Both the position numbers and the translations under genes were made by a program. A stretch of DNA of 64,000 bases from assembly GCA_949987565.1 (NCBI GenBank), contig OX465115.1:11672555-11736554 (forward strand), written 5' to 3'. The notes under the pieces are model-generated. The model searched no databases, was not told where the DNA came from, and saw nothing but the letters and a program-made list of their open reading frames with translations. This stretch comes from Luidia sarsii. Its lineage: Eukaryota; Echinodermata; Asteroidea; Paxillosida; Luidiidae. Positions 12,601-24,600 of the stretch are shown piece after piece. Position 1 is the stretch's first letter, and the number at the start of each line of letters is the position of its first letter.

Positions 12601-15600
12601 CCAAATCACGATTATTTTCATAGTGGGAACGGCCCTCATGACTGCCACATGTTTTTTTTTTATAATGTGCCATTTTCAAACTTTGCCAAACAAGCACACA
12701 GAGTACAATATGTACAAGTGAGTCAAACCTGGCCCAATTTGGACGTTTGTGCAGCTTTTTTCAAGGGATTGTCCGCTTGAAATAGGGGCTCATTGTATGT
12801 AGTGCAATGGAGTGTCGCATTTGTATTGTGCGTCCGAGAAGCATGTGTACTGATGGTCTTTGACTATACCGGTAGACTAGCCTCTACTGCAGGCGGACAA
12901 ATCTCCGACCCCAACCACAATTTGCTGTGAAGTCAGTGAGTGGATTTCTACTGTCTGTCTGGTGGACATTGAGCTGTGGTCTTCAGTAGCAGCACGCTAT
13001 CCTTCGTCCAAAATATCGTTCTCTCAATAGCCCAATTATTGCCACTAGTCTGGCAATTCATGTGGTAGCTAACGTCTAAAGCAGGTATTTGTCACACTAC
13101 TTATTGCTCGGGGATAGGCTGGATAGAGTCGTTGCTTAAAAGTAGCCTGGTTCCACGCTTGCTTGCAGATGTGTTCTCCTACGATGAGGATGACATGGTG
13201 GAGGACCCCAAACTAGCCCAGCACCTCGCCCACTTTGGGATCAACATGATGCTGATGGAGAAGGTTAGACCAATATAGGAAGGTTTGCGGTGACACCATG
13301 TATCAGGTCTCTTAAAGGAAGAGGTGCGGTTCTGAAAAGAACCTGAGTGGTAACTCGACGTTTCGACCAGTATGCTCTGGCCGTCATCAGGAGAATGTCT
13401 TGGGATCGGTGGTGGAACTCCTTATGTACCGGTGGTCGCTGAGGCGGGAAGGCGGGAAAGATTATCCTCTAGGGAGGATTATCCTAAGGGGGGCTTAGGT
13501 CACTGAGGTGGGAAGGCGGGAAAACCCTAATGCGCATTCACGATAAAACCCTTGGTCTTGAGGGGTGTCCATAATTATGACCACCAAATAAAGAAAAACA
13601 AAGTATTCAGAAAAAAATTACAAAATTCAGGCCTTCCCTGCAATGACATCCACAGGCCCAGGGTCTGTTTACGCTGCATGCGATTAGACTGGCTAGGGTG
13701 ATCTGTCCTTTCCTGGGGCGATAAAAAACAGCTGGCTAGTATCAGGTACCTTGTGTGTGTTGGCATGGCTGCAGTCACACATGGCCTGGATATGCCCATA
13801 TGCCCATGCTGTCTATAAATATAGCACTGGAATACTGGGTAGGAGGGTACTTGCCTGATATTGGTATGGGAAATGTTCAGAGAGGTTTGTAAAAGGCATA
13901 GGAAGTAATTTACCCCCTCTGCCAATTAATACACATAATTAATTATGTGTCAATAATCATAACCCACTGGATGCTTAGAAAGGATAGTGCAAGGTCAATT
14001 TAGACCAAGGGGTTTACTTAACAGTTATTTCTGATCATGCCATCGTAATCTAGATAATTCAGAACATGGCATAATTGTGAGACAGTAAGAAGTGATTAAA
14101 TAATACAAAGGGCTGCATGTTTGTAAAGTTTAAGGCCACTGACGAGAGGCCAAATCTACATATAAAATCAGAGCTTGAGTCGGGTATGCCTTGACAAAAA
14201 GGACAGGGCAGTTTTAAAGGAAGACATGAATCCAGGGTTACCATTGAAAAATGAAAAAAATAATGAAACAACAGTAGTTTACAAAGATGTATTAAGCTAG
14301 ATTAATTAAGTAGATTTTTAGTTTATACTAATACTAGGTTAATTTTTTTTATGTCACTGCATCTACAGCTGTGATTGTGAATGCGTGCACTGAATGGCCC
14401 TTTGTGTACAAGCTGAATAGGGTTGTTGCATCCACAGCTATGACTGAATGGATGCACTGAATGCCCCATTGTGTACAAGTTGAATAGGGTCACTACATCC
14501 ACAGCTGTGACTGTGAATGGCTGCACTGAATGCCCCATTGTGTACAAGTTGAATAGGGTCATTGCATCCACAGCTGTGACTGTGAATGGTTAAACTGAAT
14601 GGCCCATTGTGTACAAGCTGAATAGGGTCATTGCATCCACAGCTGTGACTGTGAATGGGTGCACTGAATGTCCCATTGTGTACAAGCTGAATAGGTTCAT
14701 TACATCCACAGCTTTGACTGCGAATGGGTGCGCTGAATGGCCCATTGTGTACAAGCTGAATAGGTTCATTACATCCACAGCTTTGACTGTGAATGGGTGC
14801 ACTGAATGGCCCATTGTGTACAAGCTAAACATGGTAATTGCATCCACAGCTATGACTGTGAATGGGTTACACTGAATGACCCACTGTGTACAAGCTGAAT
14901 AGGTTCATTACATCCACAGCTTTGACTGTGAATGGTTGGCTGAATGGCCCATTGTGTACAAGCTGAATAGGTTCATTACATCCACAGCTTTGACTGTGAA
15001 TGGGTGCACTGAATGGCCCATTGTGTACAAGCTGAATAGGGTCCACAGGTATGACTCCATCATAGACACCATGCCAATAGAAATAAATGCCATAGAACCG
15101 CCCATGTTTTGTCTGGTCAGACTGACAAGACGATGACAGAGCTGGAGATTGACCTGAACAGCAAGGTGGCCGAGTGGGACGTGATCCAGGAAGCCGGCAG
15201 CAAGCTGACACCTCTCTTTGGTCCAGGCTACACCGGCATGAGGAATCTAGGCAACAGGTCAGTCCCTTGACCCTCCCTTCCAGATTGGACCACTCTAACC
15301 CTGCTCTGCCCCCCAAAAAACCCCTTAAAGCCCCTACACAACATTGGTCGAGGTCAAAGAATAGCATCCATACGTAGTCTGATCCAACATATGCATGAAA
15401 TAGCACACCTGTCAAAATTTCATCTCAACCCGCCAACCAAGTCTCGAGAAAATATGCTTCATTTGTTTCGCGAAAATGCAGCATTCAACGCCTAACTGTT
15501 CCGAAAAAAAAGTTTAGATCTCGGTGAGACGTAAACAATTTCTTTTACTCTTTTCTCCCAAAATTCAACATTTCTGGCAGAAATATTTCTGTGCGAGGTT

Positions 15601-18600
15601 TTTACTATAACCACCTTCAAACTGTATAAGTTTCTTGTAAATCTGTGAACATTTCTGTTTTTCGATCTTACCAATGTTGTGTAGGGGCTTTAAGGATGGT
15701 CACGGACAGAGTAACCCTTTCGCCATAAAAAAATTCCCTAATTTCATTATGTCTGCTTTTAATCTGTAGGGAAAAAAATTGACGTCATTTTCATATTCTT
15801 GACTTCTTTTGTTCCAGTTGCTACATGAACTCGATGATGCAGGTTCTCTTCACAATCCCAGACTTCATACAAAAGTAAGTGGGCAGGAGAAGGGTTTCCA
15901 TCCCTTGATGCTTGCCAGTGAAATGGTTTATCTACTTGTTTGCAGAAGGCAGAGGGCTGGGCGTTTCGATCCCAGCAGGATCTTTCTTAAAGGCAGAGCC
16001 TGGCTCTTTTGGCAGCCTTTGAGAAAGGTCCTGCTCGGATGGAAACACAGAGCCCTCTGAATCCTTGAGATTTGCATTTTTTAAGGAGTGTTTACTTGGA
16101 ACCCTCCTCAATTCTTCACAATCATCCACATTCCTCCTTGTAAATTTTACAACCCTCCTCAATCCTCCACAATCCTCCACTGTCCTCCGGTGTCAATATG
16201 ACAACCTTCCTCAATCCTCCACAATCCTCCAAGATCTCATTGTAGCATGCCCCCTCAATCCTCCACAATCCTCCGGTGTAAATTTACCAACCTTCCTCAA
16301 TCCTCCGTAATCCTCCAACTGGAAATGTTCACACCTGCCTCAGTCCTCCACAATCCTCCAACACAACCCGGAGGATTATGGAGGATTGAGGAAGGTGGGG
16401 TTAAGTCAGTATTGCAGGCTGCAACGTTTGGGGGTTATTTGAGGCTGTAGGAAATGGTACTTATTTCACTGACAAATTAATACTTTAACTTTTATTTTGG
16501 TATTTGGTTGATTTTTTTTTCTCCAGATATGCAAATCAGACGGAAAACATTTTCTCCACATCCGTGTCTGACCCGTCAGCAGATTTCAACATCCAAATGT
16601 GAGTTCCCTTCCATCCCTTGGATCTACCTCCTTTAGTCTTCTAACCATTTCAGATTTGTGTCTGTTGTTTTCAAGTTGCCTTTGCTGAAGTTTTCAATGC
16701 GATTTGAAACACCAAACCCTCTACCTGCCATCTTTCAAGTTACTTCTCACCCTTCCTATCTGTCTCCAGCCTTGTCATTCTACCATTGTGGAAGGTTCTG
16801 CTAGGATAAAAACATCAGGTCCACTTCTCTAACCTTTGAAGATTAACATGAAACCCTCTACCTTCCATCTTTCAAGTTACTTCTCACCCTTCCTATCTGT
16901 CTCCAGCCTTGTCATTCTACCATTGTGGAAGGTTCTGCTAGGATCAAAACATCAGGTCCACTTCTCTAACCTTTGAAGATTAGCATCAAGCCTTCTAACT
17001 TCCATCTTATGCTGCTACTGTCTCCCTTCCTATCTGTCTTAGCCCTTGGCACTCTGCCATTGAGGAAGGGACGGTCCAGCCAGGATCTAAACATCAGGTC
17101 CACTTCTCTAACCTTTGAAGATTAGCATCAAGCCTTCAAACTTCCATCTTATGCTGCTACTGTCTCCCTTCGTATCTGTCTAAGCCCTTGGCACTCTGCC
17201 ATTGAGGAAGGGACGGTCCAGCTAGGATCTAAACATCAGGTCCACTTCTCTAACCTTTGAAGATTAGCATCAAGCCTTCAAACTTCCATCTTATGCTGCT
17301 ACTGTCTCCCTTCCTATCTGTCTAAGCCCTTGGCACTCTGCCATTGAGGAAGGGACGGTCCAGCTAGGATCTAAACATCAGGTCCACTTCTCTAACCTTT
17401 GAAGATTAGCATCAAACCTTCAAACTTCCATCTTATGCTGCTACTGTCTCCCTTCCTATCTGTCTAAGCCCTTGTCATTCTGCCATTGAGAAAGGGACAG
17501 TCCAGCTAGGATCTAAACATCAGGCCATCTCCCATTGTAAGGCCTGAAGGCTTCAGCCACAAATCCATTCTGTGCATGACTGACTCACTGGCCTCTCCTC
17601 ACCACTATTGTCTCGTTCACCCAGGGCCAAGTTGGGCCATGGTCTGCAGTCAGGGATGTACTCCAAGGAGCCGCAAAGCATCGACGAAAGTGGAGAGCCG
17701 CAGGAACTGGTAAGTCTAAAACTTTGGGGGTTAGTATATCCGCTACACAATGGACCTAATCAAGTGTAGGGCACTAGATTCTGACCACCGGAGCTATCTA
17801 GCCCTTAATAATAATAATGATAATATATACTTATAATAAAACCTTAAAGCCCCTACACAACATTGGTTGAGGTCGAAGAATAGCATCTATACGTTGTCTG
17901 ATCCAACATATGCATGAAATAGCACACCTGTGAAAATTTCAGCTCCATCTGCCAACCGAATCTCGAGAAAACAATAAAAAAAAAACGCTTCATTTGTTTC
18001 GCGAAAATGCAGCATTCAATGCCATACTGTTCCGAAAAATAGTTCAGATCTCGGTGAGACGTAAACTCTTTCTTTTACTAATTTCTCCCAAAATACAAAA
18101 TTTTAGGCAGAAATATTTCAGTGAGAGGTTTCTACTATAACCATCTTCAAACTGTTTAAGTTTCATGTAAATCTGTGAACTTTTCTTTTTTTCGATCTTA
18201 CCAATGTTGTGTAGGGGCTTTAAAGCGCTTTACAAACACAACCACAAAAGAAAGTGCTGAATAAACGTAAAACGTAAAAAAATAACTATTACAGTAAAAA
18301 AAAACTAGACATTTATGTCTGTTGGCAAACAGAACATAACGCTTTTCTGCATCTGGTTCTCTTTAAAAAAAAAAAAATTGATGAAATTTTTTTTGACATC
18401 AACGTAACCTCCGTAACCTCCATTCCTAACCCAAAACGCACGTGCATATTTTGTGCACAAAGTGTATGGGACATCATTATATTTTTCAAAAAATCATAAT
18501 AATTCTGAACAACGGTCAATTGCTTCCAAACTCAGGATTTAGAATGTCTAGCCCAATAGCTAAATGCCCACCAAATTTCGAGAAGATTGACAAATATGTG

Positions 18601-21600
18601 TTTTAAAAACACGCATTTTGATGACGTCACGATTGCGTCATGGCATTTTAGCCCCGGAGGGTGTTTCTAGACTACATCCCTAATAGATATAAACAAAAAA
18701 ATCTGCTCCGTTTGCCAAATATACTCAATTGAAGGTTACAATCTTAAAAGTTGATGACCTCATTAATAATATCCCAGAGGCGGGTCATGGCGAATCTAAC
18801 ATGGGGCCTTCCCATGTAGTCGCCTATCTTTGTTGGGGTTCAGTGTTGGGATATCAGTCAGAGTTGCAAGTAGGAATGCATGGTAGAATTACTACATACT
18901 CTGTGGAAAATCACACATGTTAAAGTCCATCACTCTCAGCTGAGTGAGTTTCCTTTGTGGAGGATCTTCAATTCATGCTGTAAAAAGTCTTGAGGAGGGT
19001 GCAGTGAGCCGTAACAGTGTTGCTCTTCTTTGATAGGTCTCAGGTTCAAAGCCCGGTCCAGTCAACATTTTTAGCTTTTTCGTCGCTTCAGCGAACAATT
19101 GACCATTGTTCAGAATTATTATGTTTTTTTTAATATTATAATGAAGTCCCATAGACTTTGTGCACAAAATATGCACATGTGTTTTGGGGTTGGAATGTAG
19201 GGTACGGGTTCGAACCCAATTGATGTCAGTTTTTTTTTTAATTTTTTTTTTTAAGGGAACCAGATGCGGAAAAGCGTTACGTTCTGTTTTCCAACAGACA
19301 TAAATCTCTAGTTTTGTTTCAATTTGTCCTTAAGTTTCCAGTCATTTTTTTGTATTTATTTCTTTGACTTGAATTGAAAAAGCTGCATCCACTTTGGTTG
19401 ATCCCCGAGCTGTGGTAGCCAGGTTGATAACAATTGGTCGTTTGCATCTGAATGAAAGCGGAGATATGATCACTGGAAATAGATGTCACTTAATGATAAA
19501 ATGCTTCTGACTGGCGCCCCCACCCCGGCAAAGACTAGTTGGCTATGTAGGGAGGCCACCATCTAAAGGGCTGGATAGCTCAGATGGTAAGAGCACCGGT
19601 ACGCAAAACCAGAGGTCCTGGCTGCAAATCCTGTTCCAGTCAAAGTTTTCGTTGCCAGTGTTTCAGTTTGTTTGATTTGATTTGATATTCAACAGAGTCA
19701 GGAAGGGATCACGCCCCGGATGTTCAAGTCTCTGATTGGCCGGGGCCATCCTGAGTTCTCCACCAATCGCCAGCAAGATGCTGAGGAATTTCTCCTCCAC
19801 CTCATCAACCTGATCGAGGTAAGAGGGTTGGCCTGTCTCGTTGGAGATTTGCCAAGGGGGTCATGCTCGTTTGTGTTGACCGCATTGAGCCGGGTTGCTT
19901 TCATTGCTATCATGGATGTTCTCACTTTTGTTGACCTCACTGTACCAGGTTGTCCTTATTAGTATCATGGTTTTTATACACTTTTATCAGGAATGTCAGA
20001 CTTCTGGAAAATTCCGGATTTCCGGAAACGGCGTAAAAAAAAAAAATTAAATCATAATTTAAATTTTTTTTTTTAATGTCAAACAGGTATCTCAAACCGC
20101 TCATTTTTATCTGCTAAAACCCTAAAAACTGAACTATGTATGTATACCCTGTATTTAGATAAGGTAGGGAAGCATAGTGAATAACATCTGATATATCAAA
20201 GAGTTTTGAGAGCTGTTAGATGAGGTTGCTTTGGAAGAACTTGAACATCCTGTGGACAGATAAAATGTGTTGTGAGGATGTACTGAGCAAGGCGGAAGTC
20301 AGCAGAAAGCTGTTGAAAGAAAAAAATGCCAAGCAAATTCAATTTGTCACATCCTGAAATTTGTATCTTTTTGGGGGAGGTGGAAGAGAAGGTGGCTTTG
20401 GCAGGAAACAGAGGGGAAGAGAAGCAGAGGAAGGAGAAGGGTTGAGTTGGAACTCCAGCTTGCACAACAATTTCCAGATTGTGATTCCACCTTCAGTCTG
20501 ATCTGTTGTTTGAAGATTAGCCTGGGCCGGCTTTAGTCTTGCCTCAAGGCTCCATTGTCAATCTTCCACCAACAGCGCAACAGTGTGGGCAGCAGCAATC
20601 CGTGCGACTGCTTCAAGTTTGAGCTGGAGGAGAGACTACAGTGCCAGCAGTCAGGCCAGGTCCGCTACAAGAAGCGAGCGGACTACCTAGTCCCCCTCCC
20701 CATACCCCTTGCCGCCGTCGTCAATAAAGGTGGGCATCTCAGCAGCAGACTCTGTTCCTTTTCTTTGACCTGAACTATTTTTTTTTCAAGTGCCCAGCAG
20801 GGCCACTGTACTTATACACACTTTCTCTGACTGTGGTTGCTTTTTCTGACTGTCGTGCATTTGCCATTCTTATAGTAGACAACATTTTAGAGGTATAAAA
20901 AATGATGTTTGTGTGGAGGAGAATGCAATTCAATGAGGGTTTGCCCCTTACGTCGAGCAGGGCAAACCCTCATTGAAAGATTTTGAGAAACTGTCCAAGC
21001 CATATTAATGTTCTAGCAAATAGGACAGCCAAACAAGTTGATTCAACCATTAACTGCATACACATGTACATTGTAACTCCAGGGATCACACTAACGCTGG
21101 GCGACTATTGATTTTCAAGAGTCGGTTAGTCGTTGGCGTACTAGTCGCGAAAATTTGACTAGTCGACCCATTGCTCTGTACAACCTCATTGAATTACATT
21201 TTCCTTGACGCAAACATCATGATATATCTTTCATGCTACGCGGTACCCGCTGCTATACATTATTCGAATCCACCACACGACCTCGACCAGCTCGGTGGTC
21301 CAGTGGTTAAGACGTCTGCACTAGAAAGTGGGAGTTGCGGGTTCGAATCCCGCCCGAGCTGCCTGATATTCTTTTTCATCAGGCATCGGGCGAAGCACTG
21401 AGCACTCAGTGTTTATCACGTCAAGCAAGGGCCAAAAACCTCATGGAATTGCACTTTCCTTCGACGCAATCATCAATCTTTGGGACTGTTGGTTGAGAGG
21501 AGCCTTTGTTTCTCTTTCCTCTGGACCTCGTAGCCGAGGTGGCCGTCTACGAGGCCAAGAAGAAGGAGCTGGAGGAGCGGAAGGAGGCGATGGACCCCAA

Positions 21601-24600
21601 GGACCTGGTGCGGCCCCGCATCCCGCTGGCCGCCTGCCTGGAAGCCTTCATGGCCCCCGAGGTTGTCCAGGACTTCTACAGCTCAGCGCTGCAGGCCAAA
21701 TCGGTAGCCACCAGGTACCTGCCATTCCTACTCTGAATTCTCTCCGCAACTCCCCACAGACCAGTCACAGGATCCCTTGAGCATGAATCTCTTGAGCATG
21801 AATGTATCAGCTTTCACTTTTTCTACATGGGATCAGCTGATGTCTCTTTCTTTTCGGGTCTTTTTGTTATTAAGCCAAGTGATAGCAGCAATATGTATGT
21901 GCACTATAGACCCTTCTTACTGACGTCACGTTGCTACTAGAAACAGCGAGATTCGCCATCTTGGAGTACACACATACGCTTTCGCTCGCATGTTTGTGTT
22001 CGTTTAACGTTACGTTAGTCATCATGGCGAATTCGAATGCTGCACGGTCGGCTTATTTCAGTTCTCTCGATGGGAATTCCAAGGCCCGGTATAATGACAT
22101 TCTCGGCTTTATTGCTGGAATAGATCCGTACACAATTAACCCGCGACAACCATTTCGTCCATGTTTTTAGCGAAAGTGTACGAGTTGCGTCACCTTCTCT
22201 TGTCAGTACAAAAAGATTTCTTATCACGATTCCCCCTGCTTCCACAGCCAAGGACAGTGCAAAAGTTAATCATCTTTCAACAAAACAAAAACCTCCAATC
22301 CATGGTACAACCACGAAGGAATAAAAAGAGATTCCTCCATGGCACAACAAGTAATTAAAACTAGTAAGAAGCAGTATTAGTAGTACAAATACGACGAGTT
22401 CAAAACTTGCCGCCGTGCATGTGGAGTTGTTTGTATGCACAGCTGACTTAGTAACGGCGGTGACGTGCTCATGTGTGTAATCCAAGATGGCCGATAAACA
22501 AAACCGTGACGTCATCGAAGACGGGTCTATAGGCATCAGATTTTGTGCACAAATGAATAGGGCTTGGCCCGATGCCCGGCATTTCTTTCGCAGTTAACTG
22601 GATCCAAGTTGTGGCAATTCAGGCGTATTGGTGCCCACAGTCCAGCAAAGATTGTTGGGTTTTTTTTCGGAAGCTTCCCCCACACCTGAGGGCTGGATAA
22701 CTCGGGTAGTAGATCGCTTGAGTAACAAAATCCCTCCAAAGTCCTGTGTTTGATTCCTAGCCAGTCCAATTTTTTCTCTTCTAAAACAAGAACAAGAGTG
22801 AAAGCTTTGACCCACACTCTTACTTATTGTAGGGATTGTCCTGCAGGACCACTTTTCCAATTTCAGTGTTTCAGATGGTCTACTTAGGTCATCGGAGGCC
22901 CAACAGTGGCCCTTGAAAAGCGGCCTCAGGCCACCAGTTACTGTGGAGTCTTTGACCTGGCTTACCACATGCACATTCCACATACCACATACTTGGAAAA
23001 GAATCAGTGCCAATGCCAAAGCCCTATAGAACCACTATTAGAACCATTTGGCCAATTTTTGAATTTGTTCTTTGTGAGAAGAGTTTGAGCATATTCATAG
23101 CACTAGTATAGACTGTGTTCTGTTGTTCATGTGTAGTTAGGTGCCACTCTTGACTGACAGGCGATAGCGACTCTTGATGGGCCAGCTGTGGGTGAACTGG
23201 AGGAGGGTGTGCATGCCTTAGTATTGAATGAGGCCGAGGTTGAGCTGAACTTTGAGTGAGAGAAACAGGGCTGGACACAGGGACTTAAGCCAAGCCCTTT
23301 TTACCACTTCATCCGTCCTGCAGAAAAAAGGTTGACAAAGCCACTTTCATCTTTTTCCCTTCTCTATCCCAGGACAGCCAGACTTGCCACCTTTCCCGAT
23401 TTCCTCGTCGTTCAACTCAAGAAGTTCACCCTCTCGGAAAACTGGGTCCCAAAGAAACTTGGTAACGTATCAGACACACTCTCCCTCCCTGTATCTGATC
23501 AGTTTGAAACAACACGAGTGCAAAGATTAATTTCTTTTTTGAAGGGAGCTTTTGTGAAGAAATAGTAATGAATAATGTAAAAAGAATAAGATTATCTTAA
23601 GAATTAGATTAACTTGAAGCCCCTACACAACATTGGTCGAGGTCAAAGAATAGCATCCATATGTTGTCTGATCCAACATATGCATGAAATAGCACACCTG
23701 TGAAAATTTCAGCTCAATCTGCCAACCGAGTTTCGAGAATATCGTGAAAACTGCTTCATTTGTTTCACGAAAATGCAGCATTCAACACCGTACTGTTCCG
23801 GAAAATAGTTTAGATCTCGGTGAGACATAAACTATTTCTTTTACTCATTTCTCCCAAAATACAACATTTTTGGCAGAAATATTTCAGTGAGAGGTTTCTA
23901 CTATAACCATCTTCAAACTGTTTAAGTTTCATGTAAATCTATGAACATTTCTGGTTTTCGATCTCACCAATGTTGTGTAGGGGCTTTAACAGGGAACTTT
24001 TGAACAATTTTGCCATTTGTAATAGACTATCTAAACAAGACTGTGGGTCTGAAGTCACAATCTGTGCAGGACTTTTCTCAAAGATATTTTGCTTGAAATT
24101 TACAAATCATATAAACTATGTTTTGATCTAAGCGTGGGCAAATCTTAAGATAGGTGCCTTCTGGAAGTAGGCAGACATTAGGTGAAGTTGGGAGCAGGGT
24201 TAGTAATCGTTTGGCAATTTCTTTGCAAAAATGCATGCATGGTGGCCTGTGCAGCATGATCTTGCCGACTTGGCCGGATACAGGGCCAAATTCACACTTT
24301 CCTGTGTATCGCTTTGCCGACTTGCTCTACATGCACTGTCCCCACTGGACTTATTGTCTTGGGAAAAGTGACCAGGGGCCAATAAGACAAGTCCTATCTC
24401 GAGTCAGGACTAGTCACTCGTCCAAACTTTACGACCCGTCTTAAGTTTATAAAGATCGATTTCACAAAAGTTAGGACGAGTCAAACTCGTCCTAACTTCC
24501 ATGGCAACGGCGCCGAACAAGTCCTAAATTTAAGACTGGTGTAGGGTAGACTTAACTGTTGAATTTGTGTAATAAACTCTGTCCAACGTTATACTTGCCT

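Noticed and set aside
21288..21361. Functional tRNA-Ser gene
   Set aside because: The anticodon arm does not pair, a long variable arm is missing, and a diverged relative with the same tail exists at 24970; it is a SINE.
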